DNA of 64,000 bases, taken from the NCBI RefSeq assembly GCF_012927185.1, contig NZ_JABBGB010000003.1:868001-932000 (forward strand). Reading direction: 5' to 3'. The translations under genes were made by a program, and so were the position numbers. This stretch comes from Pseudoflavitalea sp. G-6-1-2. GTDB lineage: Bacteria; Bacteroidota; Bacteroidia; Chitinophagales; Chitinophagaceae. Below the pieces are notes generated by a model, which saw nothing but the letters and a program-made list of their open reading frames with translations, searched no databases and was not told where the DNA came from. Positions 9,481 to 17,313 of this stretch are shown here, one piece after another (positions within the stretch are counted from its first letter, which is position 1; each line of letters opens with the position of its first letter).

Positions 9481-10302
9481 TTATTGTATTTTGATCTCGT
9501 ATACCTTCGGCCACTTTTTACCGGTAATGTAGATCTTGCCATTGGCGCTGTCGAATGCGATGCCGTTCAGCACATCGGCTTCGGGAGCTGTGTTGCGTAT
9601 TTCATTGGTAAGATTGGAGAGGTCTAATTGTCCTACTACCTTTCCGCTGTTGGGATCGATCTTCAGAATGTAAGGTGTTTCCCACTGGTTGGCATATACG
9701 AAACCGTTGATGTATTCGAGTTCGTTGATATTCGCCACCGGACCATTGTAATCGCTCACGCTGACGATATTGAGCATCTTCAGTGAATCAGGACTATAGA
9801 AATACAGTTTGTTGCTGCCATCGCTCATGATGAGATTGGTTCCATCGTTGGTGAGTCCCCATCCATCGTGGTTATAAGTGAATTGTTTTACCAGTTTGAA
9901 ATCCGGCAAATCATACACAAAACCTGCTTTTGTTTGCCAGGTGATGTAGTATGCTTTATTGTTGAGGATGGTACTGCCTTCTCCGAAATGTTCGGGAGCG
10001 AGTTTGGCTTTATGTTCGGCTTTGCCGGTGGCAAGATCAACAGGTCCGATCCAGGAGCCATTGTTCTTAATGCCTTCGCCGGGGCTGCCGGTGCTCTCAT
10101 ACATTTGTCCGTTATGAATAGTGAGGCCCTGCGTAAAGCTTTCTGTATCATGCGGAAAAGCATTCACTACAGTGTACTGCAGCCTTGGAGTACCTGCTTC
10201 AACGGTGTTGCCTGAATTGTTGTTGTTGTCTGTATTGTCGTTACTGTTGCAGCTTCCGAGAATAACACTGAGCAGGAGACTGCTATAAACTAAGTTTTTC
10301 AT
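9481..10302 (-). CDS. Glutaminyl-peptide cyclotransferase, lipoprotein (copy 2)
   Basis: 273 residues from the ATG at 10302, which gives a clean lipoprotein signal (MKNLVYSSLLLSVILGSC; lipobox ILGSC). An adjacent in-frame ATG at 10305 is equally possible. An Asn/Asp/Gly-rich linker follows, then the glutamine cyclotransferase propeller with FTQGLTIHNGQMYESTG, WGLTNDGTNLIMSDGS and INELEYINGFVYANQWET. It is first in a two-gene operon with copy 1. Expected role: cyclisation of N-terminal Gln on exported proteins, which many Bacteroidota lipoproteins and T9SS cargoes expose after signal cleavage. That link is inference. Confidence 0.88.
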   Translation of the reverse strand: MKNLVYSSLLLSVILGSCNSNDNTDNNNNSGNTVEAGTPRLQYTVVNAFPHDTESFTQGLTIHNGQMYESTGSPGEGIKNNGSWIGPVDLATGKAEHKAKLAPEHFGEGSTILNNKAYYITWQTKAGFVYDLPDFKLVKQFTYNHDGWGLTNDGTNLIMSDGSNKLYFYSPDSLKMLNIVSVSDYNGPVANINELEYINGFVYANQWETPYILKIDPNSGKVVGQLDLSNLTNEIRNTAPEADVLNGIAFDSANGKIYITGKKWPKVYEIKIQ

Positions 10303-10580
10303 CATATATCGCTGGGTCTGTATGATCAAAAATACTGTTTTGGTGGTAAGAAAAAAGTGAAAATCATGTCGAATGGGAGGGGACTTGCATTTATTGGAAA
10401 GATTTACTTGTTTTACATCAGCTTACTGTACCATGTACAAGTTCAATATCCCACCTGTAATTCCATTTCCTGTTATTCTTTCGTTAAGTAACGCATAATT
10501 CATTCCTGTGTATGAACCTGGCAGCTGATGCCGGAGATTCAGGCAGCAGCTGTGGCTATTCGCTCACGAAAGCTGAACTG

Positions 10581-11798
10581 ATGAAACACATTTTACTTGC
10601 CGCCTTACTTTTACTGCTGGTTTTTGCTGCAGATGCACAACGTGTCTGTCACACTATTTTCGATTCACCGGCAAAAGCACAAGGTGGAGTAAATAAATCA
10701 TATACTTCAAACACTACAGCATCCATTTCAACACGATCCGGCACAGAAACAAACGGAGAGCTCCGCCTCATCCGCATTCCGGTTGTTGTGCATATTCTCT
10801 ACAACAATGCACAACAGAATATCAGCGATCAGCAGGTATACTCACAACTCGAAGCGCTCAACAAAGATTTTCGCAAACTGAATGCCGATACGCAGTTCAT
10901 ACCTGCTGCGTTCAAAAGTATCGCAGCAGATTGCCGAATAGAATTTCAACTGGCCAGTTCCGATGCAGTGGGGCGAGCCACCACTGGCATTATTCGTAGA
11001 TACACGCGCATCAAAGCATTTGGCATCGATGAAGGGATCCGTTCCACTACTTATGGAGGCAGTGATGCCTGGGATGGCAAATACTATCTCAATATCTGGG
11101 TGGCAAATCTCACGCAAGGCATTTACGGATATGCCACAGCGCCCGGCGCAACAGCTACCAATGATGGGATCGTAATTTCTTTCAAAGCTTTCGGCACTAC
11201 CGGCACGGCGCTCGCACCCTACAACAAGGGCCGCACACTGACCCACGAAACCGGCCACTGGCTTGGTCTTCGTCATATCTGGGGAGACCGCGACTGTGGC
11301 AACGACTATATCGACGACACGCCTCCGCAGCAAAGCAGTACCCGTGGCTGTCCTTCGGGCATGCGCTCTACCTGCAACAATGGAGCTAACGGCGATATGT
11401 ATATGAATTTTATGGATCTCACCGACGATGCCTGTCTGGGCATGTTCACTGCCGGTCAGTGCAATGTTATGCGCAGCCAGTTTGCACAAGATGCAGCACG
11501 CAGTTCTTTGCTTCAATCGAAAGGGTTATCGGCCCCCACATTACCTGCATTGAATGCCGAAGAAAATATGCCACGTAGTCTGGCATTGCATGTATGGCCT
11601 AATCCTGCAAAATCATTTGTGCAGTTATCGGGGTCGGTTGCTGATGGAACAGTTGTACTTGTTCAGCATGGCAACGGACAAACAGTATTGCGCACAACAG
11701 TGCGGACAGGAAAGATCTATCTGAATGGATTGAATGCGGGATTGTATTTTTTGAAAGTGGGGATGCATCCGGTTATCAAACTCATAAAGGTTGATTGA
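10581..11798 (+). CDS. M43-family zinc metalloprotease with T9SS sorting domain
   Basis: 406 residues from the ATG at 10581, which begins a clear signal peptide (MKHILLAALLLLLVFAADAQ); the upstream in-frame extension is not signal-like. The catalytic zinc site is HETGHWLGLRH at about residue 221, matching HExxHxxGxxH of the pappalysin/cytophagalysin family. A downstream Met-containing turn, YMNFMDLTDDAC, completes the site. Cysteines nearby probably form disulfides. The last 75 residues (VWPNPAKSF... to KLIKVD) form a type A T9SS C-terminal sorting domain, so the enzyme is exported to the surface or medium. Likely a secreted endopeptidase. Confidence 0.9.
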   Translation: MKHILLAALLLLLVFAADAQRVCHTIFDSPAKAQGGVNKSYTSNTTASISTRSGTETNGELRLIRIPVVVHILYNNAQQNISDQQVYSQLEALNKDFRKLNADTQFIPAAFKSIAADCRIEFQLASSDAVGRATTGIIRRYTRIKAFGIDEGIRSTTYGGSDAWDGKYYLNIWVANLTQGIYGYATAPGATATNDGIVISFKAFGTTGTALAPYNKGRTLTHETGHWLGLRHIWGDRDCGNDYIDDTPPQQSSTRGCPSGMRSTCNNGANGDMYMNFMDLTDDACLGMFTAGQCNVMRSQFAQDAARSSLLQSKGLSAPTLPALNAEENMPRSLALHVWPNPAKSFVQLSGSVADGTVVLVQHGNGQTVLRTTVRTGKIYLNGLNAGLYFLKVGMHPVIKLIKVD

Positions 11799-11821
11799 TA
11801 TAGTTTTTTATCAACGGCCGT

Positions 11822-11967
11822 GCCCGGGATATAAAAACAACGTCGAAAAACAGGCCCAGCAGGGGTTAACTTCGATTGGGCTATAAGTAAGGAGGATTGG
11901 GCGTTTGAATGTATCCGGGCTATCACGCAACCCGTTTTAAGGCCGTGTTTTCATATCCCGGTTCCCG
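11822..11967 (+). repeat. 150-bp palindromic-ended element, copy A
   Basis: Element of about 146 bp whose ends are inverted (GCCCGGGATATAAAAAC at the left; the right end reads the complement of AACCGGGATATGAAAAC). Inside lie AGGGGTTAAC, GGAGGATTGGGCG and AACCCGTTTTAAGGCCG, all also found in the same order in copy B read on the minus strand. No ORF. The two copies face each other between convergent genes. It resembles a MITE or REP-like mobile palindrome; no transposase is nearby. Confidence 0.72.
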
Positions 11968-12110
11968 GCCTTGCTTACTATTCGTATGTGCGTAAGAGTG
12001 AATCACCAACAGCTATTCATCATCAACTCCGACCTTTCTCCCTTCCTCCAACTCACAGCGCTCGTTGAATAAGATATTGCTAAAAAAAATGTTACACCTT
12101 CACGGGCATA

Positions 12111-12260
12111 GGGCAATGGGATATGATAATATCCGGCCTTGAAACGGGTTGGGCAGACGCCCGGTTTTATTCTATCGCCCAATCCTCCATTACAAAAGCC
12201 TCATCGGTGTTAACCCCTGCCCGGCCTGTTTCTCGACGGTATTATCATATCCCTTTGCCC
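12111..12260 (-). repeat. 150-bp palindromic-ended element, copy B
   Basis: 150-bp element bounded by 21-bp terminal inverted repeats at 12111-12131 and 12240-12260 that differ at one base (core GGGATATGATAATA). Read on the minus strand, its interior matches copy A over nearly its full length. It ends 8 bases from the stop of the FAD oxidoreductase gene, so it is part of that gene's 3' end. The 11968-12110 spacer between the copies holds no gene. The two copies could pair with each other as a very large hairpin. Confidence 0.75.
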
Positions 12261-12268
12261 AAAATTAC

Positions 12269-13420
12269 CTAAGCCATTCTCTTTGCAATATCTTCTCCAA
12301 CGAGCGCCGACAACGCCACACCCATGCCGCTCATGCGCACTGCGCAGAAAATGTTTGGTGCAACTTCCTTAATGATCGGCATTTTCTCAGAGCCCATTCC
12401 CATGATGCCGCTCCAGCGATCTGTAATTGTGAAACTTTTTCCGGGGATGATGTACTGTGAAAGAAAATTCTCCAGCTCCTGCTGAATGGTTTGAGTGATC
12501 TCCATCTCTGTAGTGGCTTCTTCTTCAAAAGCCTTGTTGCGCGCGCCTCCCAGGAGTATGCGGTCTCCAAGATCCCTAAAGTAATAGAAACCTTCGTCAT
12601 AATGGAATGTGCCTTTGAATGGCAGGTTTTCGATTGGTGAGGTTACCAGAATTTGTCCGCGCGCGGGAACGATATCGAGATCGGGAAGCAATTGCTTTGC
12701 AAATGCATTGGTGCAGACAAGCAGTTGTTTGCTTTTGATTGTGAGTGATTGCGGAGTATCGCTGATCCTGTAATGGCAGTAGATATTCACTCCTTCGGGC
12801 CCTTGCTCGAAATGTGTAACATTGGTGGCATTCAGAATAGTTACGCCCATGGCCTGAATGCGTTGCATCAGTTGCTGGCAAAGCATGCCGGAATGAAGTC
12901 CGCCTTCAAATTTATTTTCGAGGAGATGCGCGGTTTGCCCGAATCCGAACTTCTTTATTTTGTTGCCGGCAAATCTGAAAGTGGGAGAGGAGCCGATGAT
13001 GGGAGAGAGTTTTTCGTTGAGATAATCCATCTGTTGCTGCAGTACAGCTTTGCCCGGATCTTTTGCTGCAGTGATCATTTCATAGCCTCGGCTTAACTGA
13101 AAACCGATGGCTTTTTCACCGAGTATTTTTCTGGTTCGCTGAAGTCCGCGAAAGCGCATGTCTACCAGTTGAAGCATGGCATCTTCACCGGATTTTTCCA
13201 TGTCTGCCATCAGTTCGGTTACGCTGCCGAAGCAGGCGAATCCTGCATTCCGTGTGCTGGCTCCTGTGGGGATGATGCCACGGTCGATTATTGTAATTTT
13301 GCTGGCAGGTTGCTGCTTCTTCAGATGCCATGCACACCATAGCCCAACCAGTCCGCTACCAAGGATCACCACATCATTGGGGGCGAAAAAACTTTCCTTT
13401 TCCCAGACAGATATTTGCAT
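12269..13420 (-). CDS. FAD-dependent oxidoreductase, D-amino-acid oxidase (DAO) superfamily
   Basis: 383 residues. The N-terminal FAD-binding Rossmann motif VVILGSGLVGLWCAWHL lies at about 17-33, followed by the acidic IIDRG and the GASTRNAGFACFG segment common in glycine oxidase/D-amino-acid dehydrogenase-like flavoproteins. The C-terminal part has the second FAD-contact stretch (RWSGIMGMGSEKMPII then GMGVALSALVGEDIA). It would oxidise an amine or amino acid, with electrons passing to oxygen or a quinone. Substrate unknown. The gene is divergent from the DUF4197 lipoprotein gene and its 3' end abuts the inverted repeat element. No signal peptide. Confidence 0.82.
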   Translation of the reverse strand: MQISVWEKESFFAPNDVVILGSGLVGLWCAWHLKKQQPASKITIIDRGIIPTGASTRNAGFACFGSVTELMADMEKSGEDAMLQLVDMRFRGLQRTRKILGEKAIGFQLSRGYEMITAAKDPGKAVLQQQMDYLNEKLSPIIGSSPTFRFAGNKIKKFGFGQTAHLLENKFEGGLHSGMLCQQLMQRIQAMGVTILNATNVTHFEQGPEGVNIYCHYRISDTPQSLTIKSKQLLVCTNAFAKQLLPDLDIVPARGQILVTSPIENLPFKGTFHYDEGFYYFRDLGDRILLGGARNKAFEEEATTEMEITQTIQQELENFLSQYIIPGKSFTITDRWSGIMGMGSEKMPIIKEVAPNIFCAVRMSGMGVALSALVGEDIAKRMA

Positions 13421-13470
13421 TGAATAAAGTTATTTGATAATATGCACCCGGAAAAATTGTAATTCAGTTT

Positions 13471-13482
13471 ATTTGATCAAAT
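13471..13482. promoter_or_regulatory. 12-bp perfect palindrome between divergent genes
   Basis: ATTTGATCAAAT, centred 15 bases before the ATG of the DUF4197 gene and about 56 bases before the divergent oxidoreductase start. It could be an operator for either gene. AT-rich 12-mers of this sort can occur by chance, so confidence is low. Confidence 0.3.
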
Positions 13483-13491
13483 CACTACCAG

Positions 13492-14226
13492 ATGAAAAAG
13501 TTTATTTACCTGTTGCCACTATGTATTGTTTTGTTTTCAGGATGTGAAACCACACAGCAGATTCTGAAAGATATCGGACAAACCACGGGCTCGGGAACAG
13601 GCGCCGGCAGCAATACAGGATTGAGCAATGGCGATATCATTGCCGGATTGAAAGAAGCCCTCTCCGTAGGCGCTCAGCGCTCTTCCAATCAATTGTCTGC
13701 CATGGACGGATTCTTCAAAAATGCAGCTATCAAAATATTATTGCCACAGGAAGCACAGAAGGTAGAGAAAACGATGCGCGATCTCGGCATGGGAAATCTG
13801 GTTGATAAAGCCATCCTTTCATTGAACCGCGCGGCAGAAGATGCGGCTACATCAGCAGCGCCGATTTTCATCAATGCCATCAAGAGCATCACTATCACAG
13901 ATGCACTCGGCATTCTGCGTGGAAGCGATACGGCTGCTACTTCTTTCCTCAGAGGAAGAACTACTACCGCACTCACCAATGCATTCAGACCTGTGATCGA
14001 TAAATCACTTGCTAAAGTGAATGCTACAAAATACTGGAGCGATGTATTCACTGCATACAACCAGTTTGCTGCGAAAAAGATCAATCCCGATCTCGCAGGA
14101 TATGTAACTGAAAAGGCATTAGGCGGCATTTTCTATCAGGTAGGGCTTGAAGAACAAGCGATACGTAAGGATCCTGTTGCAAGAACAACGGAGATCCTGA
14201 AGAAAGTATTTGGCAGCCGGTCATGA
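13492..14226 (+). CDS. DUF4197 family lipoprotein
   Basis: 244 residues with a lipoprotein signal (MKKFIYLLPLCIVLFSGC, lipobox LFSGC). A Gly/Ser/Thr linker follows, then the DUF4197 domain from about residue 48 to the end. Family features visible include LSNGDIIAGLKEALSVGA at the start, LRGSDTAATSFLRGRT in the middle and KALGGIFYQVGLEEQAIR near the end. The fold is mostly helical and its biochemical role is not known. It is monocistronic: divergent from the oxidoreductase and closed by a strong terminator. Confidence 0.85.
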   Translation: MKKFIYLLPLCIVLFSGCETTQQILKDIGQTTGSGTGAGSNTGLSNGDIIAGLKEALSVGAQRSSNQLSAMDGFFKNAAIKILLPQEAQKVEKTMRDLGMGNLVDKAILSLNRAAEDAATSAAPIFINAIKSITITDALGILRGSDTAATSFLRGRTTTALTNAFRPVIDKSLAKVNATKYWSDVFTAYNQFAAKKINPDLAGYVTEKALGGIFYQVGLEEQAIRKDPVARTTEILKKVFGSRS

Positions 14227-14245
14227 TTACGGCTTGCTGAAATCC

Positions 14246-14279
14246 GGGGAGTGCCTCTGCAGACGGTACTCCCTTTTTT
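14246..14279 (+). terminator. Rho-independent terminator after the DUF4197 gene
   Basis: GGGAGT and ACTCCC arms around a 15-base loop, followed directly by a run of six T; 20 bases after the stop codon. Confidence 0.72.
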
Positions 14280-14320
14280 ATGCCCGGATGATTCAGAATG
14301 AATGCATTAAGATGTTAAAC

Positions 14321-14366
14321 TGTTCCGATTTGTTCTATGCCGGTTTCGACTACGGCGGTATTTTTG
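14321..14366 (+). promoter_or_regulatory. AraC gene promoter with 13-base operator-like motif
   Basis: A Bacteroidota -7 box, TATTTTTG, lies at 14359-14366. The motif TGTTCCGATTTGT lies at 14321-14333, 38 bases upstream (start to start). The identical 13-mer sits at the same distance before the -7 box of the PEP-mutase-like gene at 15221. No -33 TTTG is present at normal spacing, which suits an activator-dependent promoter. Confidence 0.6.
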
Positions 14367-14403
14367 TAAATTGAAAATCAATTCAGAAACAGACAAATCC
14401 ACG

Positions 14404-15219
14404 ATGAAGTACCAGGAGATAATTCCGGGCAACAGACTGAAGCAGTACGTTAAATGCTATTACATCTATGAGTCGTCATCAGATGCAGCATTTGACGATA
14501 CAGTGTTTCCGAGCGGATGCCTGGAGATCATCTTCAACCTTGGATCAGGCCAGTGGCAGACGGGTACTGCCGATGGATTTGTAACCAATCCTCCCATTGA
14601 GTTATGGGGACAGATACTGCGTCCCCTGCAAATAAAATCTGTAGGAAAGAATACCATGCTTGGCATAAGATTCTTTCCGCATGCAGCTGCTTACTTTCTG
14701 CCGGACAAAGTGGATCTCTTCAATAATCAGGTGGCTGATTTTACAGATCATTCAGGTAATGAAGTGAAGGGACTGCATAATCAGTTGCTGGAGACAGCTT
14801 CCTGGCAGCAAAGGATTGAACTGATCGAAAGATTTCTGACGCAGAAACTCGCGCGTACCGAAAATAAATTGCAGAAAGGAGTAGTCGTCAGCGGAGTGAT
14901 GCATGAAATGATGCAGCGCGATTTCTTCGACAATATCGAGAATGTTGCGTCTAAGTACGGCATTACGTCGAGATACCTTCAAAAGTTGTTTCTTCAGTAT
15001 ACGGGCCTTACGCCGAAGCTGTACAGCAAGATCAACAGATTTCAGAACAGCCTTAAACTGATGTCTAAAAAAGAAAGTTCCCTCACTTCGATAGCCTATG
15101 ACCTTGGCTATGCAGACCAGTCGCATTTTATCAGGGAGTTCAAATCTTTTACAGGATTAACGCCTTCCGGTTATTCATTCGAAAGTTCTCCCGTAACAGC
15201 TGCATTTACCGGCAACTAG
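14404..15219 (+). CDS. AraC-family transcriptional regulator
   Basis: 271 residues from the ATG at 14404; the TTG 33 bases upstream adds only a non-domain tail. The N-terminal half (PGNRLKQYVKCYYIYES..., VFPSGCLEIIFNLG) is of the DUF6597 sensor type often seen in Bacteroidota AraC proteins. The C-terminal 100 residues form the two-HTH AraC DNA-binding domain: VASKYGITSRYLQKLFLQYTG, then IAYDLGYADQSHFIREFKSF. It is followed by the PEP-mutase-like gene after 85 bases with its own promoter. The shared upstream 13-mer suggests it regulates itself and that gene. Confidence 0.88.
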   Translation: MKYQEIIPGNRLKQYVKCYYIYESSSDAAFDDTVFPSGCLEIIFNLGSGQWQTGTADGFVTNPPIELWGQILRPLQIKSVGKNTMLGIRFFPHAAAYFLPDKVDLFNNQVADFTDHSGNEVKGLHNQLLETASWQQRIELIERFLTQKLARTENKLQKGVVVSGVMHEMMQRDFFDNIENVASKYGITSRYLQKLFLQYTGLTPKLYSKINRFQNSLKLMSKKESSLTSIAYDLGYADQSHFIREFKSFTGLTPSGYSFESSPVTAAFTGN

Positions 15220-15220
15220 T

Positions 15221-15266
15221 TGTTCCGATTTGTACAATTCCACGTTTTGATGCTGATATAATTTTG
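15221..15266 (+). promoter_or_regulatory. Promoter of the PEP-mutase-like gene with the same 13-base motif
   Basis: TGTTCCGATTTGT at 15221-15233 (starting just after the AraC stop codon) and the -7 box TAATTTTG at 15259-15266, 38 bases apart start to start, exactly as upstream of the AraC gene. The motif is the best candidate for the AraC protein's binding site. Confidence 0.6.
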
Positions 15267-15304
15267 TTCCTGCAATAAAGCATACACAACAAAAAAGAAA
15301 TATC

Positions 15305-16081
15305 ATGTCATCATCACTCGCACAATTCAAAGCACTGCATCAGGCATCGGAATTATTTGTATTGCCAAATGCATGGAATGCAAAAAGCGCAGCAAGTTTT
15401 CAGGAACAAAATTTTTCAGCAGTGGGAACATCCAGTGCGGCAGTAGCCAGCAGCCTGGGTTACGACGATGGAGAGCAGCTTCCGTTTGAAGAGTATCTGC
15501 TGATTGTAAGAAGAATTCTCGCATCGGTAAAGATCCCTGTTACGGTTGATATCGAAATGGGATTCGGCAATACCAACGAAGCCATCCTGAAAAACATTCA
15601 GCAACTGGTTGATCTCGGCGTAGCAGGCATCAACATCGAAGACTCTCAGATCATCGATGGAGTACGCACACTGAAAGATGCGAAGCAATTTGCCGCTACC
15701 ATCGAATACATCAAAAACAAACTGGCGGCTAAAAATCAGGATATCTTCATCAATCTCCGCAGCGATACTTATCTGCTGAATGTTGCCAACAAACATTCAG
15801 AAACTGTTACCCGTTTGAAGCTGTACAACAATACCGGAGCAGACGGCATCTTCCTTCCCTGCATAACCGCAGAAGAGGATATTGCAGCAGCAGTGGGCGT
15901 TTCATCGCTTCCGCTGAATGTAATGTGCATACCTGGGCTGCCGGATTTTGAACAGCTGAACAAGCTCGGCGTAAAACGCGCCAGCATGGGACCATTCTTC
16001 TTCAGCAAAGTGTACGAAGAAGTAGGGCAGCTGGCCAATGCAGTGCGCAGCAGTTACAGCTTTGCATCCATCCTTAGCTGA
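15305..16081 (+). CDS. Isocitrate lyase/phosphoenolpyruvate mutase family protein
   Basis: 258 residues forming one TIM barrel of the ICL/PEP mutase superfamily. Visible family features are FVLPNAWNAKSA at the start, the metal-binding VTVDIEMGFG (about 80-89), NIEDSQ (about 115-120) and the late PGLPDFEQLNKLGVKRASMGP. The KKCGH active-site loop of true isocitrate lyase is absent, so it belongs to the short oxaloacetate-decarboxylase/phosphonomutase-like branch. It would cleave or rearrange a C-C or C-P bond of a small 2-oxo acid; exact substrate unknown. Probably co-transcribed with the SnoaL-like gene 30 bases downstream and controlled by the upstream AraC protein. Confidence 0.83.
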   Translation: MSSSLAQFKALHQASELFVLPNAWNAKSAASFQEQNFSAVGTSSAAVASSLGYDDGEQLPFEEYLLIVRRILASVKIPVTVDIEMGFGNTNEAILKNIQQLVDLGVAGINIEDSQIIDGVRTLKDAKQFAATIEYIKNKLAAKNQDIFINLRSDTYLLNVANKHSETVTRLKLYNNTGADGIFLPCITAEEDIAAAVGVSSLPLNVMCIPGLPDFEQLNKLGVKRASMGPFFFSKVYEEVGQLANAVRSSYSFASILS

Positions 16082-16111
16082 TTTCAATTTTTCAACTTAA
16101 ATAATCAATCG

Positions 16112-16492
16112 ATGAAATTGCCAACCAGAGCCGAAGATGCACATGCGTCTTTAGCAGCAGCTTACAATACCGGCGATCTTGCTACCGTATTGAGCATGTA
16201 CGATGTAAACGGAATAATTGTACCAGAGCTAAACAGGCCGGTTTCAGGAAAGGATCAATTTGAAGAAGCGGTGAAAGGCATTCTCTCCATCAAAGGAACT
16301 ATGGAGATCAGAACAGTGTACTGTCTTCAAACAGGCGATCTCGCCGTTGGAAGATCGGAGTGGAATATCACCGGTGGAAATGATGTAAAAGTAAGTGCCA
16401 AAGGAATTGAAGTAATGAAACGCCAGGCTGATGGTACCTGGAAGATAGTGATCGACCATGCATTCGGAGCGCTCGAAGCGCTCACGCCATAA
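16112..16492 (+). CDS. SnoaL-like/DUF4440 (NTF2-fold) protein
   Basis: 126 residues with the NTF2-like cone fold of the YybH/SgcJ group: an N-terminal helix (AEDAHASLAAAYNTGDLATVLSMYD), then VSGKDQFEEAVKGIL, and C-terminal strands ending IVIDHAFG. Such proteins are small cytoplasmic enzymes or ligand-binding proteins, often of unknown role. Last gene of the AraC-controlled group; a perfect terminator follows 32 bases after the stop. It may act on a product of the PEP-mutase-like enzyme; that is inference from position. Confidence 0.8.
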   Translation: MKLPTRAEDAHASLAAAYNTGDLATVLSMYDVNGIIVPELNRPVSGKDQFEEAVKGILSIKGTMEIRTVYCLQTGDLAVGRSEWNITGGNDVKVSAKGIEVMKRQADGTWKIVIDHAFGALEALTP

Positions 16493-16524
16493 AAAACAAA
16501 CATCAATTTTCTCTTGTGACCATG

Positions 16525-16555
16525 AGGCCTGATTTTTTGATCAGGCCTTTTTTCA
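16525..16555 (+). terminator. Rho-independent terminator after the SnoaL-like gene
   Basis: Perfect 9-bp stem AGGCCTGAT/ATCAGGCCT (16525-16533 with 16540-16548), 6-base loop, then a T run. Confidence 0.88.
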
Positions 16556-16860
16556 AAATTCCCGGCCCCATTCTATTGCAGTCTCCCAATGCTCGCGTTA
16601 TGCTGATCTGACACAGCGACTACAGATCAGCGGCTCACCAGCATCTTCTCTGCCAGAGTTGCTTCATCCGCATAATGGTACACGGCGCGGAGTCGGCAGA
16701 GGACACTTCGCGAACTGTTTGGTTGGGCCGGGGACCTGCACACTTAGACCTGACATCAAGTGATTCGGAACAGGAGCCGGGTATTTTGATAAGGCGCTGC
16801 CGTAATGCAGCATCGAACAGGGTTTAGGGAGCAGGGGTTAAACTTTCAGAACATACTGAT
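16556..16860. other. Gene-free structured region with decayed element traces
   Basis: No coding region is supported. Several local stems are visible: GCTGATCTG/CAGATCAGC (16602-16610 with 16623-16631), CTCTG/CAGAG near 16648-16658, a longer-range TCTGCC/GGCAGA pair, and GCTGC/GCAGC near 16796-16811. Two stretches resemble the 150-bp elements at 11.8-12.3 kb: one with ATTCTAT...CCCAAT near 16570-16595 and one with AGCAGGGGTTAA near 16831. It could be a mosaic of decayed copies or an unrecognised structured RNA. Confidence 0.35.
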
Positions 16861-16999
16861 ACATATCGTTTATGATTAAGCGAAAACGATCGCTAATAAT
16901 ATTCTTTCAGACCCGATGGGCCGATAATGTTGTGTTGTTGTGTAAGGCAAAGCCCGTTGACCGGAAAGATCAATGGATAAAGAACATGAAATGGTTATC

Positions 17000-17204
17000 A
17001 AGGAAAAATGAGGAAGGTAATTGCAAAGGATATTTAATCTGAGGAAACTGACAAGGATTCCCGTGGAAATGATTGAATGAAACGTGGACGGGATATATGG
17101 TTTAAACGAAAGCGCTTGATGCACCGGCGTTTCCGCGTAAACAGGTATTGAATAGTGCTATTTCAAATATACAATCATTTTTAATATATAGTAGAAATAC
17201 GCAG
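17000..17204 (-). repeat. Direct repeat R1 downstream of the T9SS cargo gene
   Basis: Shares with R2 (19025-19251) a 39-base core at 17162-17200 that matches at 32 positions, and the stretch CAAAGGATATTT about 150 bases further on. Within the core, on the minus strand, lies TATATTTG, a -7-type box (17164-17171). No gene follows it on the minus strand apart from an unconvincing 82-codon ORF. Confidence 0.45.
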
Positions 17205-17250
17205 TTTTTTGTTTGACTTTTTTCACGCAAACGATTGCTTCTTATCATGA

Positions 17251-17283
17251 TAAAAAAGCTGCCCCTTTGCAGGAGCAGCTGGT
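17251..17283 (-). terminator. Rho-independent terminator for the minus-strand T9SS cargo gene
   Basis: Read on the minus strand: AGCTGC(T)CCT, loop GCAA, AGG(G)GCAGCT, then a run of six T, about 34 bases after the gene's stop codon. Confidence 0.8.
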
Positions 17284-17313
17284 TTAACCATCACCTTCCA
17301 AAAGGAAACCACA

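Noticed and set aside
11822-12260. Integron attC-like or group II intron-like reading of the inverted elements
   Set aside because: GTTAAC cores suggested attC, but the paired R and L box layout is absent, and no integrase or reverse transcriptase is present.
16876-17124. 82-codon minus-strand ORF downstream of repeat R1
   Set aside because: No family, no signal peptide and no protein-like pattern; although it follows a -7-type box, the region looks like decayed repeat DNA.
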